A stretch of 6,753 nt of DNA, from NCBI GenBank assembly GCA_044866695.1, contig JBIOUF010000289.1, positions 1-6,753 of the forward strand, written 5' to 3'. Shown here piece by piece: positions 1-6,534 of the stretch (position 1 is its first letter; each line of letters begins with the position of its first letter). The translations under genes and the position numbers were made by a program. This DNA comes from JBIOUF01 sp044866695. Lineage in GTDB: Bacteria; Actinomycetota; Actinomycetes; Propionibacteriales; Nocardioidaceae. The notes beneath the pieces are model-generated. The model was not told where the DNA came from and made no database searches. It worked only from the letters and a program-made list of their open reading frames with translations.

Positions 1-2
1 AT

Positions 3-653
3 CACAGCAGAGGCCGCAAGGCGGTGAACGACTTCGGGGTGCTTCCCGGCTATGTCGGCACCCTGGTCCGCGACGCGCTGTCGGTCTACGACATCTACCC
101 AGCGACCCATGCGTTGTGCGGGGCCCACCTCATCCGCGACCTCACCGCCGCGGCCGAAGCTCACCCCGACCAGATCTGGCCGGCCCAGGCGCGTACGGCG
201 TTGTCCGACCTCGCCGACGCCGCCGGAGCGGCCCGAGAACAGGGCCTGACCGCGATCCCGGACCAGGTCGCGGCGGAGCCGCTGCGGCTGTTCCGGCATG
301 CGGTCCTGGTCGGCCTCGCCCAGCACCGCCGCGCCGACGGCCGCAAGCAGACCAAGACCCGCAACCTCCTGCAGCGGCTCCGCGATCGCCAAGCCGAGAT
401 CCTGCGGTTCGCCACCGACCCGACCGTGCCGTTCACCAACAACGGAAGCGAACGAGACCTGCGCCCAGTCAAGACCCAGATCAAGATCTCCGGCTGCCAC
501 CGCTCGACCACCGGAGCCCAAGCCTGGCTAAGGATCCGCGGCTACATCTCCACCGTCCGCAAACACCGCCTCGACGTCTACACCGCCCTCCACGACGCCG
601 TCACCGGAAACCCCTGGCGACCACCCGGGCCAGAACCGTCATTCGCGACCTGA
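3..653 (+). CDS. IS66-family transposase, C-terminal part (5' end outside window)
   Basis: This is the DDE transposase of the left IS66 element. The reading frame is open to the left edge, so the GTG at 24 is not a real start: the residues before it (HSRGRKAV) continue the conserved block. Visible IS66 landmarks are the GVLPGYVGTLVRD block carrying the second acidic catalytic residue, the LCGAHLIRDL motif (CxxxH) at about residues 31-40 counted from position 24, and the catalytic glutamate in NNGSERDLRPVK (E at 450-452). These are followed by QIKISGC and the IRGYISTVRKH block typical of the C-terminal end. The stop at 651-653 lies inside the terminal inverted repeat, so the gene fills the element to its edge. 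The catalytic end looks intact. Whether the whole transposase is functional depends on the unseen N-terminal half. Confidence 0.92.
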   Translation, partial: HSRGRKAVNDFGVLPGYVGTLVRDALSVYDIYPATHALCGAHLIRDLTAAAEAHPDQIWPAQARTALSDLADAAGAAREQGLTAIPDQVAAEPLRLFRHAVLVGLAQHRRADGRKQTKTRNLLQRLRDRQAEILRFATDPTVPFTNNGSERDLRPVKTQIKISGCHRSTTGAQAWLRIRGYISTVRKHRLDVYTALHDAVTGNPWRPPGPEPSFAT

Positions 654-661
654 ATGGTTAC
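651..661 (+). repeat. IS66 right terminal inverted repeat
   Basis: TGAATGGTTAC is the exact reverse complement of the 11 bases at 6564-6574, where another IS66-type element begins. The similarity becomes patchy further inside. The TGA at its inner edge is also the transposase stop codon. The eight bases that follow (CCCTGCCC, 662-669) would be one copy of the IS66 8-bp target duplication; its partner lies outside the window. Confidence 0.85.
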
Positions 662-1171
662 CCCTGCCCATCCGTGAGTTCATCGGCTACTGGGGCGCGA
701 GGCGGCGCGGGTACTGGTACGTCTGGACCATACGTAATGACTTGGCAGAGATGGAGCTCGCCACAATGCCTTCGTTCGAGGAAGGGTGGATCGACAACTA
801 CGTCAAGCTGGTTCCCTTGCACAGAGGGGCTGCGTCGCGGACCGCTGACGAGACTCCCCCTGTCATAAGTGAAGACCAGGCGACCGTCTCAGCCGCCGCG
901 GGACTGACGCTCCGAGTCAGCGGGCTCGAGTCGGCGTCGCGTGGTGTGGTGTCAGTGAGCCGTGATGACTCCCTCGCAAGGGCCCAGTCGCTCATGTTGC
1001 ACGGAGACTTCTCCCAACTCCCTGTCCTCGCTGGGACGAGGGAACTCCAGGGAGCAGTCAGCTGGGAGTCGATTGCACAAGCCAGGATGCACCGAAAAGA
1101 CGCGTGCATGAGGGACTGCATCGTCCCTGCGGACGTGGTAGGAATCAACGATGACCTGCTAGCTCATATAC
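662..1171 (+). pseudogene. CBS-domain protein gene remnant, truncated at both ends
   Basis: From the IS66 end at 661 one frame (codons starting at 661, 664 and so on) reads as protein. First comes a basic, aromatic helical stretch (PIREFIGYWGARRRGYWYVW, then TIRNDLAEMEL), then PSFEEGWIDNYVKLVPL. This pattern is known from the N-terminal region of a family of bacterial CBS-domain proteins. A CBS motif follows from about 940 (VVSVSRDDSLARAQSLM, then FSQLPVLAGTRELQGAVSW, ending ESIAQA), and the start of a second CBS motif follows at about 1108-1171 (MRDCIVPADVVGINDDLLAHI). CBS pairs bind adenine nucleotides; this protein's own role is unknown to me. No start codon lies between 661 and the TTG at 742, so the first residues were lost to IS66. 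The ISL3 element begins inside the second CBS motif, and the frame then runs through IS sequence to a stop at 1462-1464. Codon use is less GC-rich at third positions than in neighbouring genes. A truncated product from 742 or 751 is possible but would carry a junk tail. Confidence 0.75.
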
Positions 1172-1196
1172 GGGTCTCCTGCCATTCCCGTGGGTG
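1172..1196 (+). repeat. ISL3 terminal inverted repeat (tnp-distal end)
   Basis: This is the outer 25 bases of the ISL3 element on the side downstream of the transposase. They match the inverted other end at 21 of 25 positions, with differences at positions 3, 7, 13 and 16. A perfect run CCCGTGGGTG/TCCGTGGGTG closes the repeat. Confidence 0.85.
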
Positions 1197-1287
1197 GGGA
1201 TGGCGAGCGGTTGATGCGGTTGAGTCGTGGTCTTGGAGGTGCCGGCCCGCTCCCGCTCGTTGCCTAGGGGTCTCGCCCGGAGCCGGG

Positions 1288-1329
1288 GTCAAGGCTGGCC
1301 GGAGGCCACCCGAAGGGCTTGGCCTTGAC
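1288..1329 (-). terminator. Possible stem-loop downstream of the ISL3 transposase
   Basis: GTCAAGGC at 1288-1295 pairs with GCCTTGAC at 1322-1329, with extra GGCC-type pairing possible inside the loop. It lies about 45 bases past the transposase stop, inside the element, where an intrinsic terminator would be useful. There is no T-run after it, so the terminator reading is weak. The rest of 1172-1373 shows no gene. Confidence 0.3.
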
Positions 1330-1373
1330 GCCGGTGAGGACGAGGCCAGCCTCGGCGTGCGGGGGTGGGTCGT

Positions 1374-2624
1374 TCAGGCGACCCGGCCGGGGAGGGTGGG
1401 ACACAGACCGCCTCGGGTGAGCATGGCCAGGGCGATGAGGGACTGGGGAGTGTGGAAGCCGTAGGCGCGGCGGGTCAGGACGCGCAGATGGGTGTTGGTG
1501 GCCTCGACCCGGGCGTTGGAGAGTTCGTGATCCAGGGTGTTCCAGATCAGCGGCCGGTACCTGTCGATGGACTTGGCGAGCTTGACGAACGCCGGGAGCC
1601 GGGAGCGTCTGGCCCAGGCCAGCCACCCGGCGAGCAGGACCCGGCCCTTGGTGCCCTTGGCGGCGAACACCGCACGGAGCTGCTCCTTGAGCAGGTAGGC
1701 CCGGTACAGCCCCTTGTTGGTCACCGCGATCGACGCCAACGTGGTCTTCTGCTCCCCGGTGAGGTCCTCGGGGTTCTTCACCAGTGCCCAGCGGCTGCCC
1801 TTCAACGTCTTGGCCTGCTCGGGCTTCCCGGCGCGGCGCAGGTCGTTCCACACCCCGCGGCGAACCTCGTCGAGAGCCTCGGTGGCCCAGGCGACCACGT
1901 GGAACGGGTCCAGCCCCAGCACCGCTTGGGGTGCCCGCTGGGCGACCGCGGCATGGATCCACTCCGCGCCGTCGGCGCTGACATGGGTCAACGCGGCGGC
2001 GCGTTCGGCGCCCAGGGCGTCGAAGAACGCGCAGACGGTGGCGGTGTCGCGGCCGGGGGCGGCCCACACCAGCCGCCCGGTGTCGTGGTCGACAACCACG
2101 GTCAGGTACCGGTGTCCCTTGCGGTGTGCGATCTCGTCGATGCCGATCCGACGCAGCCCCTCGAGCCGGTCGGTCTTCCCGGCCAGGTCATCGACCACCC
2201 GAGTCACGATCGCCGCGACGCTGCGCCAGGTCACCCGCAGCAACACCATCACCGTCGTGAACGCCGCGTGCGCAGCCAACCACGCGACGGTGTCCTCGAA
2301 AGCGCAGCTGAACCGAGCACCCGGACGGGCCCACGGCACCGCGGCGACCACCACACCGTGCTCGGGGCAGGACACCCGCGGCGCGTCCGCCTCCAGGTAC
2401 ACCCGGACCGTGCCCAGATCCAGCGTCCGCCACCGACGCCGACCCGACCCCGCGTCGTACCCCCGGCAGCGACGCTCACACCGCGAGCACCGCGACCGCC
2501 GCGACCGGGTCGGCCGCACCCTGGCGACCACGACCTCCTCGCCGCCCTCCTCCACCAGCTCGACGCCCTCGATCACCGTGTGCTCGACCCCGAGCAGCCG
2601 CTGCCATACCCTGACGCTGCGCAC
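1374..2624 (-). CDS. ISL3-family transposase
   Basis: The 416-residue protein catalyses transposition of the surrounding element. The GTG at 2624 was chosen as start because it is preceded by GGAG with six bases spacing, and because the protein then begins VRSVRVWQRLLGV, the usual ISL3 N-terminus. The frame is open further upstream to 2891, but that stretch crosses the element's end and runs antisense to the PPOX gene. Domains in order: an N-terminal zinc-binding region with CSRC at residues 46-49, C53 and CPEH at 86-89; a helical HTH-like section at about 110-145; and the DDE nuclease with D163 (GIDEIAHRKGHRY), D218 (VSADGAEW, followed by LGLDPFHVV) and E374 (SNARVEATN, followed by RRAYGF). 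No frameshift or missing catalytic residue is visible, so it may be active. Confidence 0.93.
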   Translation of the reverse strand: MRSVRVWQRLLGVEHTVIEGVELVEEGGEEVVVARVRPTRSRRSRCSRCERRCRGYDAGSGRRRWRTLDLGTVRVYLEADAPRVSCPEHGVVVAAVPWARPGARFSCAFEDTVAWLAAHAAFTTVMVLLRVTWRSVAAIVTRVVDDLAGKTDRLEGLRRIGIDEIAHRKGHRYLTVVVDHDTGRLVWAAPGRDTATVCAFFDALGAERAAALTHVSADGAEWIHAAVAQRAPQAVLGLDPFHVVAWATEALDEVRRGVWNDLRRAGKPEQAKTLKGSRWALVKNPEDLTGEQKTTLASIAVTNKGLYRAYLLKEQLRAVFAAKGTKGRVLLAGWLAWARRSRLPAFVKLAKSIDRYRPLIWNTLDHELSNARVEATNTHLRVLTRRAYGFHTPQSLIALAMLTRGGLCPTLPGRVA

Positions 2625-2711
2625 GCCGTACTCCGACCTGTGGTTGCTGACCCTGAACAAGCCAGAACCCTCGACGGGGTACGGCATGTCGCGCTCACCC
2701 AGCCCCCAACT

Positions 2712-2736
2712 CACCCACGGAAACGGCAGAAGAGCC
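2712..2736 (-). repeat. ISL3 terminal inverted repeat (tnp-proximal end)
   Basis: Read on the - strand it starts GGCTCTTCTGCCGTTTCCG. It pairs with 1172-1196. It lies upstream of the transposase start at 2624, leaving about 90 bases for the transposase promoter. Confidence 0.85.
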
Positions 2737-2746
2737 GGTTTTCGGT

Positions 2747-3193
2747 CTAGCCCGGGATTTTTGCGAAGTCCCAGGTGACGGCTTTGGCCGGCCGGAAGCG
2801 AATGAACGCGCGTTCGCCGATCCCCAGGCCGACGAGGAACTTGTAGGACTCCACCGCCTGGTCGTAGTCCCCGATGTAGCGCTGGAACCATTTGCCGTAC
2901 TGCTCGGCCGTGATGTCGCCGCCGAGCACCTCCGCCTGGCCGGTGTAATGCACGCCGGCGTAGGGCTGGTCAGCCTTGTCGATCAGGACCGAAGCGGTGC
3001 CGTTCCGACGCGCGTTACGAACGGCGTCGCTGTTCTGCCAGGTGCTGAAGATGATGTCGCCGTCTTCGACGCCGTACGTCAACGGCGTGATCCTGATGGT
3101 GCCATCCGTGTTGATGGTGGCCAGCTTCGCCACCCAGACACCCTCCGCCAGGAACGGCTTGAGTTCTAGATCCGTCAGCGGGGGAAGCCTCAT
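2747..3193 (-). CDS. Pyridoxamine 5'-phosphate oxidase (PPOX) family, FMN split-barrel protein
   Basis: This is a 148-residue cytoplasmic protein of the split-barrel flavin/F420-binding superfamily. The family signature is clear: a beta-strand pair WVAKLATINTDGTIRITPL (residues 20-38), a turn YGVEDGDIIFST (40-51), the phosphate-binding type block SDAVRNARRNGTASVLID (55-72), and the closing strand AFIRFRPAKAVTWDF (129-143). Members of this size are usually flavin- or F420-dependent oxidoreductases, or cofactor- or heme-binding proteins. The sequence does not say which, and it is too short and divergent to call a true PdxH. The ATG at 3193 lies 13 bases after the stop of the upstream ABM-like gene, so the two are almost certainly co-transcribed and perhaps translationally coupled. 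The gene ends 10 bp before the ISL3 end but its C-terminus looks complete. Its native downstream terminator is gone. Confidence 0.85.
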   Translation of the reverse strand: MRLPPLTDLELKPFLAEGVWVAKLATINTDGTIRITPLTYGVEDGDIIFSTWQNSDAVRNARRNGTASVLIDKADQPYAGVHYTGQAEVLGGDITAEQYGKWFQRYIGDYDQAVESYKFLVGLGIGERAFIRFRPAKAVTWDFAKIPG

Positions 3194-3206
3194 CTCGATC
3201 CCCGTC

Positions 3207-3488
3207 CTAGCGAGCGTCGATCATGTTGTGGACCGGCGAGATCTGAAGGTTCGGTGCCCCTCCGCCCACCTCCTCGATCAGCGGCATGAGTACCTGCGCG
3301 AACCCTTGAAGAGCCTCGGGGGACTCCCAGACGTCCACCACGAAGTAGCTGCCGTTGTCCTTGAGCGCGCACGTGTGCAACAGGCGCCCCGGGGGATTAC
3401 CGTGGCCGGCTTCCTCGAGCTTCTGGCTAAGTTGGTCATACTGCTCGACGCTGTCCGCTCCTGCGTCCGAAACCATGACAATCGCCAT
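3207..3488 (-). CDS. Small ABM-like dimeric alpha/beta-barrel protein
   Basis: This is a 93-residue protein resembling the antibiotic-biosynthesis-monooxygenase / dimeric alpha-beta barrel superfamily. Supporting features are its length, an N-terminal strand (AIVMVSD), an amphipathic helix (SVEQYDQLSQKLEEAG), the GRLLHTCALKDNGSYFVVDVWES strand pair with H38, W54 and the typical WESPEALQGF helix start (54-63), and a final strand (LQISPVHNMI). Such proteins include quinol monooxygenases, heme-degrading enzymes and stress proteins of unknown substrate; specificity cannot be assigned. The start at 3488 is fixed by a strong Shine-Dalgarno, AGGAAGGAG, six bases upstream. It is followed after 13 bases by the PPOX gene and preceded after 101 bases by the LuxR regulator gene on the same strand. 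This suggests a regulator-plus-two-effectors cassette. Confidence 0.78.
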   Translation of the reverse strand: MAIVMVSDAGADSVEQYDQLSQKLEEAGHGNPPGRLLHTCALKDNGSYFVVDVWESPEALQGFAQVLMPLIEEVGGGAPNLQISPVHNMIDAR

Positions 3489-3500
3489 GATCTACTCCTT
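3489..3500 (-). promoter_or_regulatory. Strong ribosome binding site of the ABM-like gene
   Basis: On the - strand, AGGAAGGAG is followed by TAGATC and then ATG at 3488. This is the best Shine-Dalgarno in the window. It decides this start over the ATG at 3514, which opens a different frame without family similarity. Confidence 0.75.
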
Positions 3501-3503
3501 CCT

Positions 3504-3539
3504 CTCGAATGCACTCCGAATGCTTTTCGGATGCTTCGA
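3504..3539 (-). promoter_or_regulatory. Three 11-bp-period heptamer repeats / imperfect stem-loop in the ABM-PPOX leader
   Basis: On the + strand CGAATGC occurs at 3506-3512 and again at 3517-3523, and CGGATGC at 3528-3534. The spacing is exactly 11 bases each time, with 4-bp spacers, so the copies lie on the same face of the helix. This is the architecture of an operator bound by tandem protomers; SARP regulators are known to use heptamers at this period. The same bases also form an imperfect stem: 3505-3520 pairs with 3526-3539 (14 pairs, two single-base bulges) around the loop TGCTT. It ends directly before the Shine-Dalgarno, so an RNA-level role is equally possible. A weak -10 candidate, TACCGT, lies at 3539-3544 on the - strand. 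There is no T-run, so it is not an obvious terminator. Confidence 0.5.
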
Positions 3540-3589
3540 CGGTATGGGAGCCGGCGATTCAGAAACGTCCGCCGAACTACTCAACCGGG

Positions 3590-6478
3590 CTACTCATACC
3601 CCTGGTGAGCCACCCATGCCACGATCTGGCTCCGGTTCGACAGACCAAGTTTGGTGAGGACGTGTTGCACGTGGTTCTGCGCGGTCCGCTCGGACAGCCA
3701 CAACTCCTGCGCGATCTCCCGATTCGTCTTTCCGGCGGCGACAAGCCCGGCCACGTCCCACTCGCGCCGGGTCAGAGGCCCGGCGGCTCCGAGCTCCTCG
3801 ACGAGAGCGTCCGTCTTGTCCTTGATCACTCCCATGCCCAGTGCCGAGGCCTGCCGCGAACTGGACGTGAGCAGAGACCGGGCCCGCGCGATGTCCCCGG
3901 GTCGGCGCCGGCGTAACAGCGCTGACGCGAGCTCGTACTGCGCTTCGGCGAGATACCCGACCGCTCCGTTGGCCAAGCACACCTCCACCGCCGTCTGGAG
4001 GTCCGCGACGGCCTCGTCGAAGTGCCCGACGAAGGCCAGGCCGCGACCGGTCCACAGCTCGACCGGACCGCCGTAGGCGACCTGTCCGGCTCCGCTGCAA
4101 ACGTGGTGACCGCGGTACCTGCCGAGCCGCTCCACGAGCGTGGCGACGTCGCCGGCCGCGCCCACCATGATGGCGACGTTGACGCCGAAGGCAAACGCCG
4201 CCAGCGCCGCGTGCGGCGAGGGTTTCCATTCGGCCGGCGGGCCAAGCGAGCGAAATATCGCGGCGGCTTCGTCCAGGCGCCCGAGCGACGCAAGCATGTG
4301 CGCGTTGGCGACGGCGATGATCACACCGGCCGTCGGGAGCTCTCGCTCGAACACCGTGACATCGGCGTAGCCGCTCGCTTCCCGCGATCCGGTGGATTCA
4401 TGTCCGATCTGAAGTCCCATCTGGGACAGCAGCCCGGCGCGCTCCTGGAAGCCGATGTCGTTGCCGATCGTCGCCAGTTGTGAGAAGGCCTCGTCGGCCA
4501 GCCGCAGCGCGTCGCCGAACCGAGCCTGAGCCTGAGCCAGCACGGCCCGGCATTTGAGCAACTCATATCGCGCGTGCGGCCCGCGGACCCGGTCGACGCA
4601 CCACGACAACACCTCCAGCTCGCGCCCCACCCGGAACAGATCGCCCCGTTCGAACGCCGCGTCGATGTGCCACAAATGCGCCCACATCTGCGTTTGCGGG
4701 TCGGCGGCCTCGCGGCCAAGCTTCAACATTCGGTCGGCGAGCGTCCCGCGCTCTTCCAGACCCTCCGGGCCCGAGCGAGCAAGGCGCCTCGCCCGCAGAG
4801 CGGCTTCCAGCGCCGCGCGGTCGCCCGACTCCTGAGCCAGCGCCAGGGCCTCCGCGCTTGAGCGTTCGGCGACCTCGTACTCCTCGTACCCGTGGGAGGT
4901 GCCCCACGCGTTGTAGATCGACGCTTCCGAAAGCCGTGCCAGAAGCCGCGCTCGCAGCGCGACATCGGCCGGGTCGACGCCGGGGAGAGCTTCCTCGCAG
5001 AGTCGCTGCGTCGTCGCTTCCAAAGGCGACGGGGCAATCGCTTCCCGCACGAGTGCCGCCTCGGCGAGAAGGTCCGGCCGGGACAGAGCCTGCGCATGCG
5101 CCGCCGCCCGCACGCTCGCGTCGACGCCTCCCGCGATGTCGGTCGACGCATTCAGCGCGCGGGCCAGGCCGAGATACAGCCGGCACAGCAACTCGTCGTC
5201 CACGTCGTTCTCTCCGAGGCTGAGCGCAAGACGATACAGCCGGGCTCCCTCCTCGTAGGCGAGCGTGCGCATGGCCTCGTCCGCGGCACGTTCGATCCAG
5301 TGCGCGACGCGAGTGGGGTCGGCGTCCACCGCCGCGACCACCCAGTGACGCGCGAGGTCGGACAAGTGCGGCTCGATTCGTCCGGCGTACACGGGCTCGA
5401 TCGTCTCGGCGGCCGCCCGGTGCAGCCGCACGCGCTCGGACGTCGACAGACCCGCCTCGACGGCGTCCCGAACCAGCGCATGGGTGAACCTGTAATCTCC
5501 GGGGATCGTCCCCGGTTCGACCAGCCCCGCAGCGGCGGCTTCGTCGAGCGCCGCCAGGCAGCTTCCCGACGAAAGACCGACCATAGGCGCGGCGACGGCC
5601 GTGGAGAACTCGCGGCCGACGATCGACGCCGCGTGGATCATGCGCACCGCAACGGGTGACAAGCGGCTCAGACGGCTGCGGATCGCTTCCCGCACGTTGG
5701 TCGTCACCGGGGCTAGTCCTCCGGCAACCTTGCCCGCGGGGAGTACACGACCCACCTCGCCCACGAAGAACGGATTCCCCAGGGTGAGCGCATGCACCTG
5801 TTCCGCGTCACTGGGATTGACATCGTGGCCCACAACAGAGGCAAGGTGCACCGCCACGTCCGGCACGGTCAGACCGGTCAGGTCGATCTGTCGGGTGATC
5901 GGCTCCCGGACGAGCTCGGCGAACTCCGCGGCGTGTTCGTGCTCAGTGTCGCGGTGGCTCACCATCACGAGCAGTCGTTCGTCCCGCAGCGTCCGCGCAA
6001 AGTGCCGCAGCAAGAGGACCGATGGGCGGTCAGCCCAGTGCGCGTCGTCGAGGATCACGACCAGCGCGGTTTGTCCGCTGATCTTGCGGAACAGTCGCGC
6101 GACCGCCTCGAACTGGCGAAAGCGGTCCTCGGCCCCTGCGGTGCTCGCCGGGGTCGACGTCGGACCGTTGACTACCTCGGGCGCCAACCGGCCGAGGTCG
6201 GGGTCGACATTCGCGATGGGGACGAGATCGGCCGCTCCGCGAAGGATCTGACGCCACGGCCAGTACGGCGGCGCGCCTTCAGACTCGACGCCGACGCCCC
6301 ATAAGGCCGGCACGTGGCGTTGCCCAGCCAATGCCGCCAGCTCCTCGGCCAGCCTCGTCTTGCCTATCCCCGGCTCTCCCCGGCACAGCACGATGCTCGG
6401 ATGTCCCTGCTGTGCGGCCACCAGGTACTCGGAAAGCGCAGCCAACTCCCGGTCACGTCCAACAAGGGCACTGCGCAC
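3590..6478 (-). CDS. LAL-type LuxR family transcriptional regulator with N-terminal AAA ATPase
   Basis: This is a large cytoplasmic signal-sensing regulator, 962 residues from the GTG at 6478. From that start the protein opens ALVGRDRELAALSEYL, the usual beginning of this family. It carries a Walker A motif GEPGIGKT (about residues 34-41), a Walker B region VVILDDAHWAD (about 140-150), GNPFFVGEV (about 234) and RFTHALVRDAV (about 330). A long Ala/Leu-rich helical, TPR-like region follows to about 890. The last 61 residues are a LuxR HTH: LTRREWDVAGLVAAGKTNRE, then IAQELWLSERTAQNHV, then LTKLGLSNRSQ. In the family, ligand and ATP binding drive activation of nearby promoters. The frame stays open to an ATG at 6571, but that codon lies in the IS66 terminal repeat. 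The 6479-6556 stretch (ATG at 6556) has two TTA codons and poor codon bias, so I read it as promoter. It stops 101 bp before the ABM-like gene on the same strand, its likely target. No frameshift is visible. Confidence 0.88.
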   Translation of the reverse strand: MRSALVGRDRELAALSEYLVAAQQGHPSIVLCRGEPGIGKTRLAEELAALAGQRHVPALWGVGVESEGAPPYWPWRQILRGAADLVPIANVDPDLGRLAPEVVNGPTSTPASTAGAEDRFRQFEAVARLFRKISGQTALVVILDDAHWADRPSVLLLRHFARTLRDERLLVMVSHRDTEHEHAAEFAELVREPITRQIDLTGLTVPDVAVHLASVVGHDVNPSDAEQVHALTLGNPFFVGEVGRVLPAGKVAGGLAPVTTNVREAIRSRLSRLSPVAVRMIHAASIVGREFSTAVAAPMVGLSSGSCLAALDEAAAAGLVEPGTIPGDYRFTHALVRDAVEAGLSTSERVRLHRAAAETIEPVYAGRIEPHLSDLARHWVVAAVDADPTRVAHWIERAADEAMRTLAYEEGARLYRLALSLGENDVDDELLCRLYLGLARALNASTDIAGGVDASVRAAAHAQALSRPDLLAEAALVREAIAPSPLEATTQRLCEEALPGVDPADVALRARLLARLSEASIYNAWGTSHGYEEYEVAERSSAEALALAQESGDRAALEAALRARRLARSGPEGLEERGTLADRMLKLGREAADPQTQMWAHLWHIDAAFERGDLFRVGRELEVLSWCVDRVRGPHARYELLKCRAVLAQAQARFGDALRLADEAFSQLATIGNDIGFQERAGLLSQMGLQIGHESTGSREASGYADVTVFERELPTAGVIIAVANAHMLASLGRLDEAAAIFRSLGPPAEWKPSPHAALAAFAFGVNVAIMVGAAGDVATLVERLGRYRGHHVCSGAGQVAYGGPVELWTGRGLAFVGHFDEAVADLQTAVEVCLANGAVGYLAEAQYELASALLRRRRPGDIARARSLLTSSSRQASALGMGVIKDKTDALVEELGAAGPLTRREWDVAGLVAAGKTNREIAQELWLSERTAQNHVQHVLTKLGLSNRSQIVAWVAHQGYE

Positions 6479-6484
6479 CTCGCA

Positions 6485-6515
6485 ACGATATCCGTCTGCT
6501 GTCTCAGCCGGTAAA
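6485..6515 (-). promoter_or_regulatory. Candidate leaderless promoter of the LAL regulator
   Basis: On the - strand TATCGT (6485-6490) fits the actinobacterial -10 pattern TAnnnT. It is followed by exactly six bases and then the GTG at 6478, the spacing expected when transcription starts at the start codon. A weak -35, TTTACC (6510-6515), lies 19 bases upstream. No clear Shine-Dalgarno precedes the GTG, which agrees with a leaderless message. The support is pattern only. Confidence 0.33.
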
Positions 6516-6534
6516 CCCAGACACGGCTCACCGG
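6508..6534. promoter_or_regulatory. 27-bp imperfect palindrome upstream of the LAL regulator
   Basis: The arms CCGGTAAACC (6508-6517) and GGCTCACCGG (6525-6534) are inverted repeats matching at 8 of 10 positions around a 7-base centre. It overlaps the candidate -35 and ends 29 bases before the GTG start. It could be an operator for autoregulation or for another regulator. It lies about 30 bp from the IS66 end. Confidence 0.4.

Larger units (their letters stand above)
1..661 (+). mobile_element. IS66-family insertion sequence, 3' part
   Basis: This is the right-hand part of an IS66-family element whose left part lies outside the window. It holds the C-terminal two-fifths or so of the transposase and closes with a terminal inverted repeat at 651-661 (TGAATGGTTAC). 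The reverse complement, GTAACCATTCA, starts with the GTAA typical of IS66 ends and is identical to the first 11 bases of the element starting at 6564. The end is therefore placed at 661, and everything after it in the same frame looks like a different gene. Confidence 0.88.
1172..2736 (-). mobile_element. ISL3-family insertion sequence, complete (about 1.57 kb)
   Basis: The element is defined by imperfect terminal inverted repeats at 1172-1196 and 2712-2736, enclosing one full-length ISL3 transposase on the - strand. The ends read GGGTCTCCTGCC and, inverted, GGCTCTTCTGCC, which is typical of ISL3 ends; 21 of the first 25 positions agree. The 8-bp flanks (TCATATAC at 1164-1171 and GGTTTTCG at 2737-2744) do not match, although ISL3 elements normally duplicate 8 bp. 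The left side cuts a CBS-domain gene. The right side lies 10 bp from the stop codon of the PPOX gene. Confidence 0.87.

Noticed and set aside
742..1464. A 240-residue + strand ORF as an intact gene
   Set aside because: The coding frame extends upstream to the IS66 end without a start codon, and residues after 1171 are encoded by ISL3 end sequence. It is treated as a double-truncated pseudogene instead.
1365..2778. Long + strand frames (1365-2750 and 1714-2778)
   Set aside because: They are antisense to the ISL3 transposase, rich in Pro/Gly/Arg/Ser without family motifs, and span the IS boundary. They are shadows of high-GC coding on the other strand.
2625..2891. N-terminal extension of the ISL3 transposase to 2891
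   Set aside because: The extension crosses the element's inverted repeat and runs antisense to the PPOX gene. The GTG at 2624 has a good Shine-Dalgarno and gives the usual family N-terminus.
3278..3514. A - strand ORF starting at the ATG 3514
   Set aside because: It is out of frame with the ABM-like gene, has no recognisable motif, and overlaps a gene with a strong ribosome site and family-like sequence.
3504..3536. A CRISPR-like array
   Set aside because: Only three heptamers with 4-bp spacers are present, which is far too short for CRISPR repeats and spacers.
3504..3539. Intrinsic terminator of the LAL regulator
   Set aside because: The stem-loop is imperfect and is followed on the - strand by GAGGAAGGAG, not a T-run. 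It abuts the next gene's ribosome site, so a leader element is more likely.
4858..5659. Several + strand ORFs opposite the LAL regulator (for example 4892-5659 and 5601-6251)
   Set aside because: They have Arg/Ser/Pro-rich composition and no motifs, and they lie fully opposite a gene with Walker and HTH motifs.
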